From JAJFUG01 sp964473155 (GTDB lineage: Bacteria; Gemmatimonadota; Glassbacteria; GWA2-58-10), in assembly GCA_964473155.1 (NCBI GenBank), contig CAYYNT010000102.1, forward strand, positions 1 through 9,170: DNA of 9,170 bases, read 5' to 3'. Position numbers and translations under genes: made by a program. Shown in pieces: positions 1 through 7,504 of this stretch; position 1 is the stretch's first letter, and each line of letters starts with the position of its first letter. Under the pieces are notes generated by a model that saw only the letters and a program-made list of their open reading frames with translations, did no database searches and was not told the DNA's origin.

Positions 1-12
1 AGGGGAAAAACG

Positions 13-606
13 ATGAAGACCCCGCGTAAAGCCTCGGTCCGCAGGACTACTGGCGAAACCGACATCTCGTTGAAATTTGACCTTGACGGAACCGGCCTTT
101 TCGACGGCTCCAGCGGCATCGGTTTTTTCGATCACATGCTGAACGCCCTGGCGCGTCACTCGGGATTCGACATTGTCCTCACCTGCCGCGGGGACCTGCA
201 TGTGGATGAGCATCACACCATGGAGGACCTCGGGCTGGTGCTGGGCCAGGCCCTGGGCCAGGCCGTGGGCGACAAGGCCGGAATAAGCCGTTTCGCCGAT
301 GCCTGTGTCCCGCTGGATGAGTCTCTCAGCCGGGTGGCGGTTGATTTCAGCGGCCGCGGCCTTCTGGTGTTCCGCGGCGCTTTCAGCCGCGAGCGGGTGG
401 GTTCCATGCCCACCGAGTTGGTGGAGGAGTTCTGGCGCGCCCTGGCCTCCAAAGCCCAGATAACTCTGCACATGGAAATCCTGTACGGAAACAACGCCCA
501 CCATCAGGCGGAAAGCCTGTTCAAGGCCGCGGCCCGGGCGCTCGGAGCGGCCACGCGGCTGGTCGCGGGCGCCAAAGGAATCCCCTCGACCAAGGGCGTT
601 CTCTGA
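13..606 (+). CDS. hisB: Imidazoleglycerol-phosphate dehydratase (HisB, monofunctional)
   Basis: This enzyme removes water from imidazole glycerol phosphate to give imidazole acetol phosphate in cytosolic histidine synthesis. The 197-residue length matches the monofunctional bacterial dehydratase; the phosphatase domain of the enterobacterial bifunctional HisB is absent. Both Mn-binding family motifs are visible: DEHHTMED at residues 65-72 and NAHHQAE at 161-167, giving two HHxxE units. Other conserved blocks are GFFDHML (37-43), PLDESLSR (100-107), ELVEEFWRAL (135-144) and the C-terminal PSTKGVL. The start is supported by AGGGGA at 1-6, six bases before ATG. The stop lies 3 bases before hisH, so the genes are probably co-transcribed, and the operon likely begins left of the window. 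Nothing looks broken. Identity is essentially certain from the motifs; the metal role is family knowledge. Confidence 0.97.
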   Translation: MKTPRKASVRRTTGETDISLKFDLDGTGLFDGSSGIGFFDHMLNALARHSGFDIVLTCRGDLHVDEHHTMEDLGLVLGQALGQAVGDKAGISRFADACVPLDESLSRVAVDFSGRGLLVFRGAFSRERVGSMPTELVEEFWRALASKAQITLHMEILYGNNAHHQAESLFKAAARALGAATRLVAGAKGIPSTKGVL

Positions 607-609
607 GGA

Positions 610-1242
610 ATGATAAAGGAAATGAACAGGAAGAAAATCATCAACATTGCCGATTTCAAGCTGGGTAACCTCCGCAGCGTGGAGAAGGCTTTCCAGTCCC
701 TGGGGTTCGAGGCCCGGATCAGCCCTGACCCCGCCGACATCGCTGGGGCCAGCCATCTCGTGCTTCCGGGCGATGGCGCGTTTGGCAAGAGCATGCAGCA
801 TATCCGCGAGCTTGGTTTCGAGAAGCCCGTGCGGGATTTCATCGCCTCCGGACGGCCATTCCTCGGAATCTGCGTGGGTTTCCAGCTCCTGTTCGATACG
901 AGCGAGGAGATGGGTGACCACCAAGGATTGGGCCTTCTGCCCGGTAAGGTGGTCAAGTTCCCGGCCGGCCGGAAAATACCGCACATGGGATGGAACCAGT
1001 TGCGCTGGACCCGGCCCTCACCGCTCAACGAGGGCGTGCCGGACGGCGCGTTCTGTTATTTCGTGCATTCGTACTATGCCGTCCCCGGCGACAGCCGCGA
1101 TACGCTCGGTCTCACCGAATACGGCCTGGAGTTCGCCTCGGTCATGGAGCGCGGCAACATGTTCGCCGTGCAGTTCCATCCGGAAAAAAGCCAGGAGGCA
1201 GGCTTGCGGATGCTCAAAAATTTCGCGGAACTACAAGGATAG
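610..1242 (+). CDS. hisH: Imidazole glycerol phosphate synthase, glutaminase subunit HisH
   Basis: HisH is the class I glutamine amidotransferase that hydrolyses glutamine and channels ammonia to HisF. Numbered from the ATG at 610 (210 residues), the catalytic triad is Cys88 in GICVGFQLLF, His190 and Glu192 in QFHPEKS. Other family blocks are GNLRSVEKAF (19-28), IPHMGWNQL (123-131) and YFVHSYYA (150-157). The oxyanion-strand motif, usually PGVG, reads PGDG (53-56). The start is uncertain: a second in-frame ATG at 622 gives 206 residues and a more typical N-terminus (MNRKKIIN). GAGGA at 605-609 touches the first ATG but lies 12 bases before the second. The gene starts 3 bases after hisB and ends 3 bases before hisA. 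Its partner gene hisF lies just downstream, beyond hisA. Identity is secure; only the first four residues are in doubt. Confidence 0.95.
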   Translation: MIKEMNRKKIINIADFKLGNLRSVEKAFQSLGFEARISPDPADIAGASHLVLPGDGAFGKSMQHIRELGFEKPVRDFIASGRPFLGICVGFQLLFDTSEEMGDHQGLGLLPGKVVKFPAGRKIPHMGWNQLRWTRPSPLNEGVPDGAFCYFVHSYYAVPGDSRDTLGLTEYGLEFASVMERGNMFAVQFHPEKSQEAGLRMLKNFAELQG

Positions 1243-1245
1243 AAC

Positions 1246-1983
1246 ATGCCGGTCACCATTCTCCCTGCAATCGACCTGATGGGCGGACGGGCGGTGCGCT
1301 TGCGCCAGGGACGCAAGAGCGAGCGCACGGAATACTTCGCCGACCCCTCAGTCCCCGCCAGCCGCTTCGCCGAGGCCGGGGCGCGGTTCATCCACGTGGT
1401 CGACCTGGATGGCGCTTTCGAGGGCGAGTCGAAAAACCTGGACAGCGTTGCGCGGATAGTCAAAGCCGTCGAGGGCCGGGCATCCGTGGAGCTTGGCGGC
1501 GGTATCCGCAGCCTGGAGCGCGCGGAACGAATCCTTGACCTGGGAGTGAGCCGGGTGATCCTCGGCACGGCCGTGCTGACCGATCCCGTCCTTCCCGCCG
1601 AAGCCGTCCAGCGGTTCGGTCCGGAAAGGGTCGTCGTGGGGCTGGACGCCAGGGATGGGCGCGTGGCGGTGCGGGGCTGGGAGGAGCTAAGCGGAACGCT
1701 GGCGCTGGATGTGGCCCGCGGACTTCGCGGCTCGGGCGTGGAACGCATAATCTACACCGATATCGCAACGGACGGCATGCTGTCCGGACCGAACCTGCCC
1801 GCTCTTGAAACAATGGCCCGCGTCTCGGGGCTGAAAGTGATAGCCTCGGGCGGGATCAGCTCACTCGAACACGTGTGCGCCGTGGCCGCCCTGGAAAAGT
1901 CGGGCGTGGAGGGAATGATTATCGGCAAGGCGATATACGACGGCGCTCTGAGACTGGAAGATGCCTTGGCGGCGGTCAATTGA
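1246..1983 (+). CDS. hisA: ProFAR isomerase (HisA)
   Basis: HisA is a (beta/alpha)8-barrel that performs the Amadori rearrangement of ProFAR to PRFAR, the substrate of HisH-HisF. The 245 residues are the usual length. The N-terminal strand carries LPAIDLMGG with candidate catalytic Asp10. The second catalytic acid is Asp134 in VGLDARDG. The half-barrel repeat is visible as paired phosphate-binding loops: LGGGIRS (83-89) and ASGGISS (200-206), followed by GKAIYDG (227-233). The segment YTDIATDGMLSGPN (170-183) is typical of HisA and separates it from HisF. ATG at 1246 has AAGGA at 1235-1239, six bases upstream, overlapping the end of hisH. A bifunctional HisA/TrpF (PriA) role cannot be excluded from sequence alone, but nothing here suggests it. 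Catalytic roles are assigned by family analogy. Confidence 0.97.
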   Translation: MPVTILPAIDLMGGRAVRLRQGRKSERTEYFADPSVPASRFAEAGARFIHVVDLDGAFEGESKNLDSVARIVKAVEGRASVELGGGIRSLERAERILDLGVSRVILGTAVLTDPVLPAEAVQRFGPERVVVGLDARDGRVAVRGWEELSGTLALDVARGLRGSGVERIIYTDIATDGMLSGPNLPALETMARVSGLKVIASGGISSLEHVCAVAALEKSGVEGMIIGKAIYDGALRLEDALAAVN

Positions 1984-2010
1984 ACGGACAGCGGCCTCAG
2001 GTCATAGAAC

Positions 2011-2030
2011 TGATTATCGGTAGATAATTA
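2011..2030. other. AT-rich palindrome in the hisA-hisF gap
   Basis: The 66 bases between hisA and hisF contain ATTATC (2013-2018), the spacer GGTA, and GATAAT (2023-2028), a perfect 6-bp inverted repeat. It extends to 8 bp with one G-T and one T-A pair (2011-2030). This could be a small hairpin in the mRNA, an operator, or chance. GATAAT also resembles a -10 box, but no convincing -35 lies 16-18 bases upstream. There is no T-tract to make it a terminator. Only the inverted repeat itself is seen; function is unknown. Confidence 0.35.
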
Positions 2031-2049
2031 ACACTGGAAAAAAAGACAG

Positions 2050-2832
<783 letters not shown>

Positions 2833-2883
2833 TCAGACGGTGATTTCCTTTCTCTCCGCAAAGATGCCGCTCCTAATTTAATA

Positions 2884-2912
2884 TTGATTTTTCTCTAAGA
2901 TTGAATTATTAT
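2884..2912 (+). promoter_or_regulatory. Predicted sigma70-type promoter of the ATP synthase operon
   Basis: In an AT-rich gap between GC-rich genes, TTGATT (2884-2889) and TATTAT (2907-2912) are separated by exactly 17 bases. They match the -35 consensus at 4 of 6 and the -10 consensus at 5 of 6 positions. The predicted start of transcription would be near 2919, only about 8 bases before the first ATG (2927), so the mRNA would be almost leaderless. No hairpin-plus-T terminator is seen after hisF, so read-through from the his operon is also possible. The boxes are observed; promoter activity is inferred. Confidence 0.55.
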
Positions 2913-2926
2913 CACTGCCATCGGCT

Positions 2927-3181
2927 ATGAAACAGAACAGGACAGGGCCATACGGTGTTCTGTCGCAATACGGGCAGTACCTCGGGCTGGGGTTGGAGTT
3001 TGCGGCGAGCCTTCTGATTTTTATTCTGCTCGGCCGCTACCTGGACCAGCGTTACGGCGCGGATCCGCTTTTTACCCTGGCCGGAAGCGCCATGGGTTTT
3101 GTGGTCGGCTTTTATAATATGTTTAAAACCCTTTCCGGATTGTCGAAGCGGAAAGAGAATAAAGACAAAGGTGACAGTTGA
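2927..3181 (+). CDS. atpZ: AtpZ-type small membrane protein of the ATP synthase operon
   Basis: This 84-residue protein matches the AtpZ / ATPase_gene1 family, which sits at the head of many F-type ATPase operons and has been linked, with AtpI, to Mg/Ca uptake or assembly of the c ring. Two hydrophobic helices are visible (about 20-38 and 48-67). They flank the family hallmark GRYLDQRYGADPLF, a G-x-x-L-D turn followed by a polar loop. The C-terminus is strongly basic and charged (SKRKENKDKGDS). No Shine-Dalgarno precedes the ATG at 2927, which may relate to the promoter lying just upstream; no better in-frame start exists before the conserved YLGLGLEF. Its stop overlaps the TTG start of the next gene by 4 bases, suggesting translational coupling. 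Family assignment is good; the molecular role is unsettled even in the literature I know. Confidence 0.87.
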   Translation: MKQNRTGPYGVLSQYGQYLGLGLEFAASLLIFILLGRYLDQRYGADPLFTLAGSAMGFVVGFYNMFKTLSGLSKRKENKDKGDS

Positions 3182-3576
3182 GCGCCTCTTCTGTCGTCGC
3201 GGAGCATGGCTTTCCGCTTTGGTCATCGGGTGCGATCATATGCCTGGTGCTGGCGGCTTTTTTTCTGCCCGGTATGCCGTACGCATGGCGTTCAGCAACT
3301 GCCGCGGGGCTGTCACTCAGCGGTGTGATTTCCATAACTGGTTTCTACATATTACGCCATGCATTCAGCGCTCCATCGAGGTCTTTTATCAAGGCTGTGC
3401 TTGGTGGAGTTATCGGACGGCTGTTCGGCGGTCTGGGCGCGCTGGCCGCAGGGATTGCCTGGTTGGACCTGGAAAGCGTTCCTTTGGCGGTGGCTTTTCT
3501 CGGAAGCTATGCGGTCCTTTCCATATTTGAATACCGGGCGCTTATCAGGCGCTTAACCATTAAAGAGCAGGCCTGA
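3178..3576 (+). CDS. Four-helix AtpI-like membrane protein
   Basis: This is a 132-residue hydrophobic protein with four likely membrane segments, near residues 17-35, 43-60, 72-96 and 101-118. The second and third are separated by a short basic loop (RHAFSAPSRSFIK), and the C-terminus is basic (RALIRRLTIKEQA). This topology, the size and the slot between atpZ and atpB fit AtpI (subunit I, PF03899), which helps assemble the c ring. However, I recognise no diagnostic motif, so the name rests on position and topology. The start is TTG at 3178, overlapping the atpZ stop as TTGA, with AAAGGTGA at 3167-3174 just upstream. The next possible Met is residue 33, which would remove the first helix. The stop is 2 bases before atpB, so it is clearly part of the operon. 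A lineage-specific assembly factor or ion channel is an alternative. Confidence 0.82.
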   Translation: MSASSVVAEHGFPLWSSGAIICLVLAAFFLPGMPYAWRSATAAGLSLSGVISITGFYILRHAFSAPSRSFIKAVLGGVIGRLFGGLGALAAGIAWLDLESVPLAVAFLGSYAVLSIFEYRALIRRLTIKEQA

Positions 3577-3578
3577 AC

Positions 3579-4427
3579 ATGATTCATCTGCTGAATGCAG
3601 CCACTGAGACAGCAGCCAATGGGGCCGAGGCGGTTGAGCACTCCGGAGGCAGTACGCACGATGCCGGCACGATCATGCAGCACCTGATCGAGCATGTCTA
3701 CGATCATCCGGTGATAAGCATCCCCTGGAAACCCTTCGGAATAGACATTTCGATCACCAAGCTCACGATCATGATGTGGCTCGCCGGAGCTTTGATATTC
3801 ATCATTTTCCGCAGCCTCGCCGTCAGACAGCGCTCTTCGGGAGCGCGCGGCCGTTATGTGAATTTTTTCGAGCCATTTGTGGTGTATGTGCGCGATGAAA
3901 TGGTCTATCCGCTGATGGGCAAGGAGCGAGGCAAGCGATACCTCCCGCTGTTCCTGACTCAGTTTTTTTTCCTGCTTTTCTGCAACCTTCTTGGCCTGGT
4001 TCCGACGATGTCCTCAGCCACGGGAAACCTCGCAGTCTGCGCCACCATGGCGTTCACGACCCTGTTCACGATACTGTTCATGGGCATGAAAGAGCAGGGT
4101 GTGGGTAAGTTCTTCAAGACCCTGGTGCCATCCGGAGTGCCGGTGATTTTATATCCCCTTCTTTTCCCCATCGAGTTACTGGGAATATTCATCAAGTGCT
4201 TCGCCCTGACCATCCGTCTTTTTGCCAATATCACGGGCGGCCATATTGTGATACTGACTTTCATTGGCCTGATCTTCATCTTCCAGAGCTATTTTGTCGC
4301 GATCCCGTCCGTCGGGTTCACGCTATGTATTTTCATGCTGGAGCTGTTTGTCGCGTTCCTGCAGGCGTTCGTTTTCGTGTTGCTTTCGATAATATTCGTC
4401 AACATGGCGATACACCCGGAGCATTGA
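3579..4427 (+). CDS. atpB: F1Fo-ATP synthase subunit a
   Basis: Subunit a forms the two proton half-channels beside the c ring. The protein has 282 residues, with a polar N-terminus (1-45) containing several histidines (21, 27, 35, 39, 43), then about five or six membrane helices. The essential arginine is Arg213 in ALTIRLFANITGGH. The glutamine equivalent to E. coli Gln252 is Gln262 in ELFVAFLQAFVF. Positions equivalent to E. coli Glu219 and His245 are His222 and Glu255, the exchanged arrangement found in many non-enteric and mitochondrial enzymes. LTQFFFLLFCNLLGLVPT (126-143) is the conserved mid-protein helix. The ATG lies 2 bases after the AtpI-like gene, with only a weak AGCAGG site upstream, so translational coupling is likely. 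No truncation is seen, and I do not see an obvious cleavable signal peptide. Confidence 0.96.
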   Translation: MIHLLNAATETAANGAEAVEHSGGSTHDAGTIMQHLIEHVYDHPVISIPWKPFGIDISITKLTIMMWLAGALIFIIFRSLAVRQRSSGARGRYVNFFEPFVVYVRDEMVYPLMGKERGKRYLPLFLTQFFFLLFCNLLGLVPTMSSATGNLAVCATMAFTTLFTILFMGMKEQGVGKFFKTLVPSGVPVILYPLLFPIELLGIFIKCFALTIRLFANITGGHIVILTFIGLIFIFQSYFVAIPSVGFTLCIFMLELFVAFLQAFVFVLLSIIFVNMAIHPEH

Positions 4428-4434
4428 AGCTTTC

Positions 4435-4455
4435 GGGATTGATAAAGATAATCCC
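4435..4455 (+). other. Small hairpin between atpB and atpE
   Basis: GGGATT (4435-4440) and AATCCC (4450-4455) form a 6-bp stem around a 9-base AT-rich loop, 8 bases after the atpB stop and 27 bases before the atpE Shine-Dalgarno. There is no T-tract, so it is not a normal terminator. In other bacteria the atpB-atpE gap carries elements that raise c-subunit translation or mRNA stability; whether this hairpin does so is inference. A chance origin is quite possible at this stem length. Confidence 0.35.
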
Positions 4456-4481
4456 TTAGGATCGTTGGCAGTTCAATCATC

Positions 4482-4489
4482 AAGGAGGA
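4482..4489 (+). promoter_or_regulatory. Strong Shine-Dalgarno that fixes the atpE start
   Basis: AAGGAGGA lies 5 bases before ATG 4495 and is the best ribosome-binding site in the window. It rules out the upstream in-frame TTG at 4465, which would add ten polar residues not expected on a c subunit. The strength fits the need for many c copies (8-15 per enzyme in known complexes) relative to one a subunit. Confidence 0.85.
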
Positions 4490-4494
4490 CTCAG

Positions 4495-4722
4495 ATGCAG
4501 GGATTGATAGCACACCTGGGGGCTGGCCTGGGCGCCGGCCTGGCAGTGATAGGTGCGGGCTTGGGTATCGGTATTCTGGCCAAAGGCGCTCTCGAGGGTA
4601 TGGCCCGTCAACCCGAGGCTGGCGGCGACATTCGTACGACAATGATCATTGCCGCGGCGCTGATCGAAGGCGTGGCGTTCTTCGCGCTGGTTATCTGCAT
4701 TCTTTTGGCCTTCAAGGCTTAA
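4495..4722 (+). CDS. atpE: F1Fo-ATP synthase subunit c (proteolipid)
   Basis: Subunit c is the two-helix hairpin that forms the rotating ring. It has 75 residues: helix 1 (about 5-33) is glycine-rich, with Gly20, 22, 24 and 26 in the helix-packing GxGxGxG motif. The polar loop is ARQPEAGGD (37-45), which contacts gamma and epsilon. Helix 2 (about 48-72) carries the ion-binding carboxylate Glu58 in ALIEGVAFFAL. Aligning on the RQPEA loop, the sodium ligands of Ilyobacter-type rings are missing: the helix-1 Gln is Ile25, the Ser after Glu is Gly59, and the Tyr is Phe63. A proton-coupled ring is therefore predicted. The start is ATG 4495. No signal peptide or duplication is seen. The gap to atpB is 67 bases and to atpF 36 bases. 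Confidence 0.97.
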   Translation: MQGLIAHLGAGLGAGLAVIGAGLGIGILAKGALEGMARQPEAGGDIRTTMIIAAALIEGVAFFALVICILLAFKA

Positions 4723-4758
4723 TTTCAGGATTCAAGGAGTCGAAGGGACGGTTGGCTT

Positions 4759-5265
4759 ATGGCTCAAACTGGTCTTCTCGACATAAATCCCGGTCTGATC
4801 TTCTGGACTCTGGTCACGTTCATCGTGCTGCTGATCGTCCTCAAGAAATACGTGTGGGGGCCGGTCCTGGATGCAGTTGACCGCAGGGAAATCCGCTTGC
4901 GCGAGATGTTCGAGAGCGCGGAAAAATCCCGTAATGAGGCTGAGCGACTTCTGAAAGAGCACGAGGCTCACCTGGCCGGCGCGCGTGACGAGGTTAACCG
5001 GATCCTTGAGGATGGCAAAGCCCGTGCAGGCCGGTCCGCCGATGAAATAATCGGCAAGGCTCGCGCCGAGGCGCAGCAGTTTATCGAACGGGCCAAGGCC
5101 GAGATATCCCAGGAGAGAGAGAAGGCAGTCGACGAGATCAAGCAGCAGGTGGTCAGGATCAGCCTGAGCGCGGCTGAACAGCTCATCGAGAAAAGCCTTT
5201 CTGAAACCGAGCATCGGGGTTTCATCGAGAAAGCAATTTCTGATATTGACGCCAGGGTAAAATGA
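4759..5265 (+). CDS. atpF: F1Fo-ATP synthase subunit b
   Basis: Subunit b is the peripheral stalk that holds F1 against rotor torque. It has 168 residues: a short N-terminus with the family signature LLDINPGLIFWTL (6-18), one membrane helix (about 12-29), then KKYVWGPV and a long charged, alanine- and glutamate-rich helix (about 38-135) suited to a dimeric right-handed coiled coil. The C-terminal LSAAEQLIEKSL (136-147) is the conserved delta-binding end. A second b' gene is absent, so a homodimer is expected. AAGGGA at 4743-4748 lies 10 bases before the ATG. A stronger AAGGAG at 4734-4739 is 19 bases away, too far for a normal start, and no alternative in-frame start exists between them. The stop overlaps atpH by 4 bases (ATGA). 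Confidence 0.96.
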   Translation: MAQTGLLDINPGLIFWTLVTFIVLLIVLKKYVWGPVLDAVDRREIRLREMFESAEKSRNEAERLLKEHEAHLAGARDEVNRILEDGKARAGRSADEIIGKARAEAQQFIERAKAEISQEREKAVDEIKQQVVRISLSAAEQLIEKSLSETEHRGFIEKAISDIDARVK

Positions 5266-5804
5266 TCAACACGGCAGCAGCGAAAGAATACGCCAGGGCG
5301 TTATTTCTTCTGGCCCGGCGCACCGCCAGGATCGAGGAGATAGCCTCAGACTTCGAGGCTTTCATCCGCCTGCTGGAGACAGCCCCGAAGCTAAGGCTGT
5401 TTCTCCTTGCGCCGCAGATAAGCGCCGACAAGAAATGCCGGGCCTTCCGGGAGGCGCTTGAAGGCAAGGTGGATGAGAATTTCCTCCGTTTCCTGCTGGT
5501 GACGATCAGCAAACGCCGTCACGGCATCCTGGAGGGAATCAATGAGGCGTACCGCGAAGAACTCAACTGCTATTACAATCGCCAGGATGTTGAAGTGGCT
5601 ACGGCGGTTGAACTGACCGGAAGCGAGCAGGAAAAGCTTTCGGCCGGTCTGTCCGGACGCCTGGGCAAAAAGGTCGAACTCAAGACAAAAGTCGACCCTC
5701 ATCTGCTGGGCGGGCTGGTCTGCCGAATCGGAGACGTAGTTTACGACGGGAGCCTGCGCCGGCGCATCGACCGTCTATACCACCAGATGTTGAAAGCGCA
5801 ATAA
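5262..5804 (+). CDS. atpH: F1Fo-ATP synthase subunit delta
   Basis: Delta (OSCP) caps F1 and links the alpha N-terminus to the b stalk. The 180 residues are normal. The N-terminal helical domain starts with AAAKEYARALFLLA (5-18), the usual A-x-x-YA-x-AL pattern. The C-terminal domain has the conserved stretch FLLVTISKRRHGIL (77-90), then KVDPHLLGGLVCRIGDVVYDG (143-163) and LRRRIDRL. The start overlaps the atpF stop (ATGA), with AGGG at 5254-5257 inside atpF, so delta translation is probably coupled to b. It is followed by 23 bases and then atpA. Identity is firm from the C-terminal motif, although delta is the least conserved subunit. Confidence 0.95.
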   Translation: MINTAAAKEYARALFLLARRTARIEEIASDFEAFIRLLETAPKLRLFLLAPQISADKKCRAFREALEGKVDENFLRFLLVTISKRRHGILEGINEAYREELNCYYNRQDVEVATAVELTGSEQEKLSAGLSGRLGKKVELKTKVDPHLLGGLVCRIGDVVYDGSLRRRIDRLYHQMLKAQ

Positions 5805-5827
5805 CGAGTCTAAGGAGTCGGACTGTT

Positions 5828-7363
<1,536 letters not shown>

Positions 7364-7368
7364 CGCTG

Positions 7369-7426
7369 GGCGAACCGGATGGTGCGTGGCGCTTGCTCCT
7401 TTCCATCCATCTGATTGCGGTTCGCC
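7369..7426 (+). other. Hairpin in the atpA-atpG gap
   Basis: GGCGAACCG (7369-7377) pairs perfectly with CGGTTCGCC (7418-7426), a 9-bp GC-rich stem. Inside it, GATGG (7378-7382) can pair with CCATC (7407-7411), or with the neighbouring copy at 7403-7407, leaving a 6-base bulge and a loop of about 24 bases. It starts 6 bases after the atpA stop. No run of T follows, so it is not a standard intrinsic terminator; a processing or stability element, or a leaky attenuator, is possible. The stem is visible in the sequence, and its role is inferred. Confidence 0.55.
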
Positions 7427-7441
7427 GCCGCGTTGTATAAT
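7415..7441 (+). promoter_or_regulatory. Possible internal promoter before atpG
   Basis: A perfect TATAAT (7436-7441) lies 10 bases after the hairpin. The best -35 candidate is TTGCGG (7415-7420), with only 3 of 6 matches and a short 15-base spacer, and there is no TGn extension. Transcription would begin near 7448, about 57 bases before atpG. The -10 match is good but the whole promoter is weak; it could be coincidence. Confidence 0.3.
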
Positions 7442-7504
7442 GGACTCGTTTAGAAGCCTGTTGCAGCCATAATGCTGATTACAACATGATATTACTCTGA
7501 TGCC

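Noticed and set aside
990..1538. Out-of-frame + strand frame across hisH-hisA
   Set aside because: Arg/Pro/Gly-rich translation typical of a shadow frame; both real genes are intact there.
3639..3707. His-rich N-terminus of subunit a as a metal-binding domain
   Set aside because: Five histidines over about 25 residues are noticeable, but they show no defined spacing motif, and polar N-terminal extensions are common in this subunit.
4465..4494. Extended atpE N-terminus from TTG 4465
   Set aside because: The extension covers the AAGGAGGA site itself and adds charged residues atypical of a c subunit; ATG 4495 is far better.
7369..7426. Rho-independent terminator after atpA
   Set aside because: The stem is followed by GCCGCG and a TATAAT box rather than a T-tract, and the operon clearly continues with atpG.
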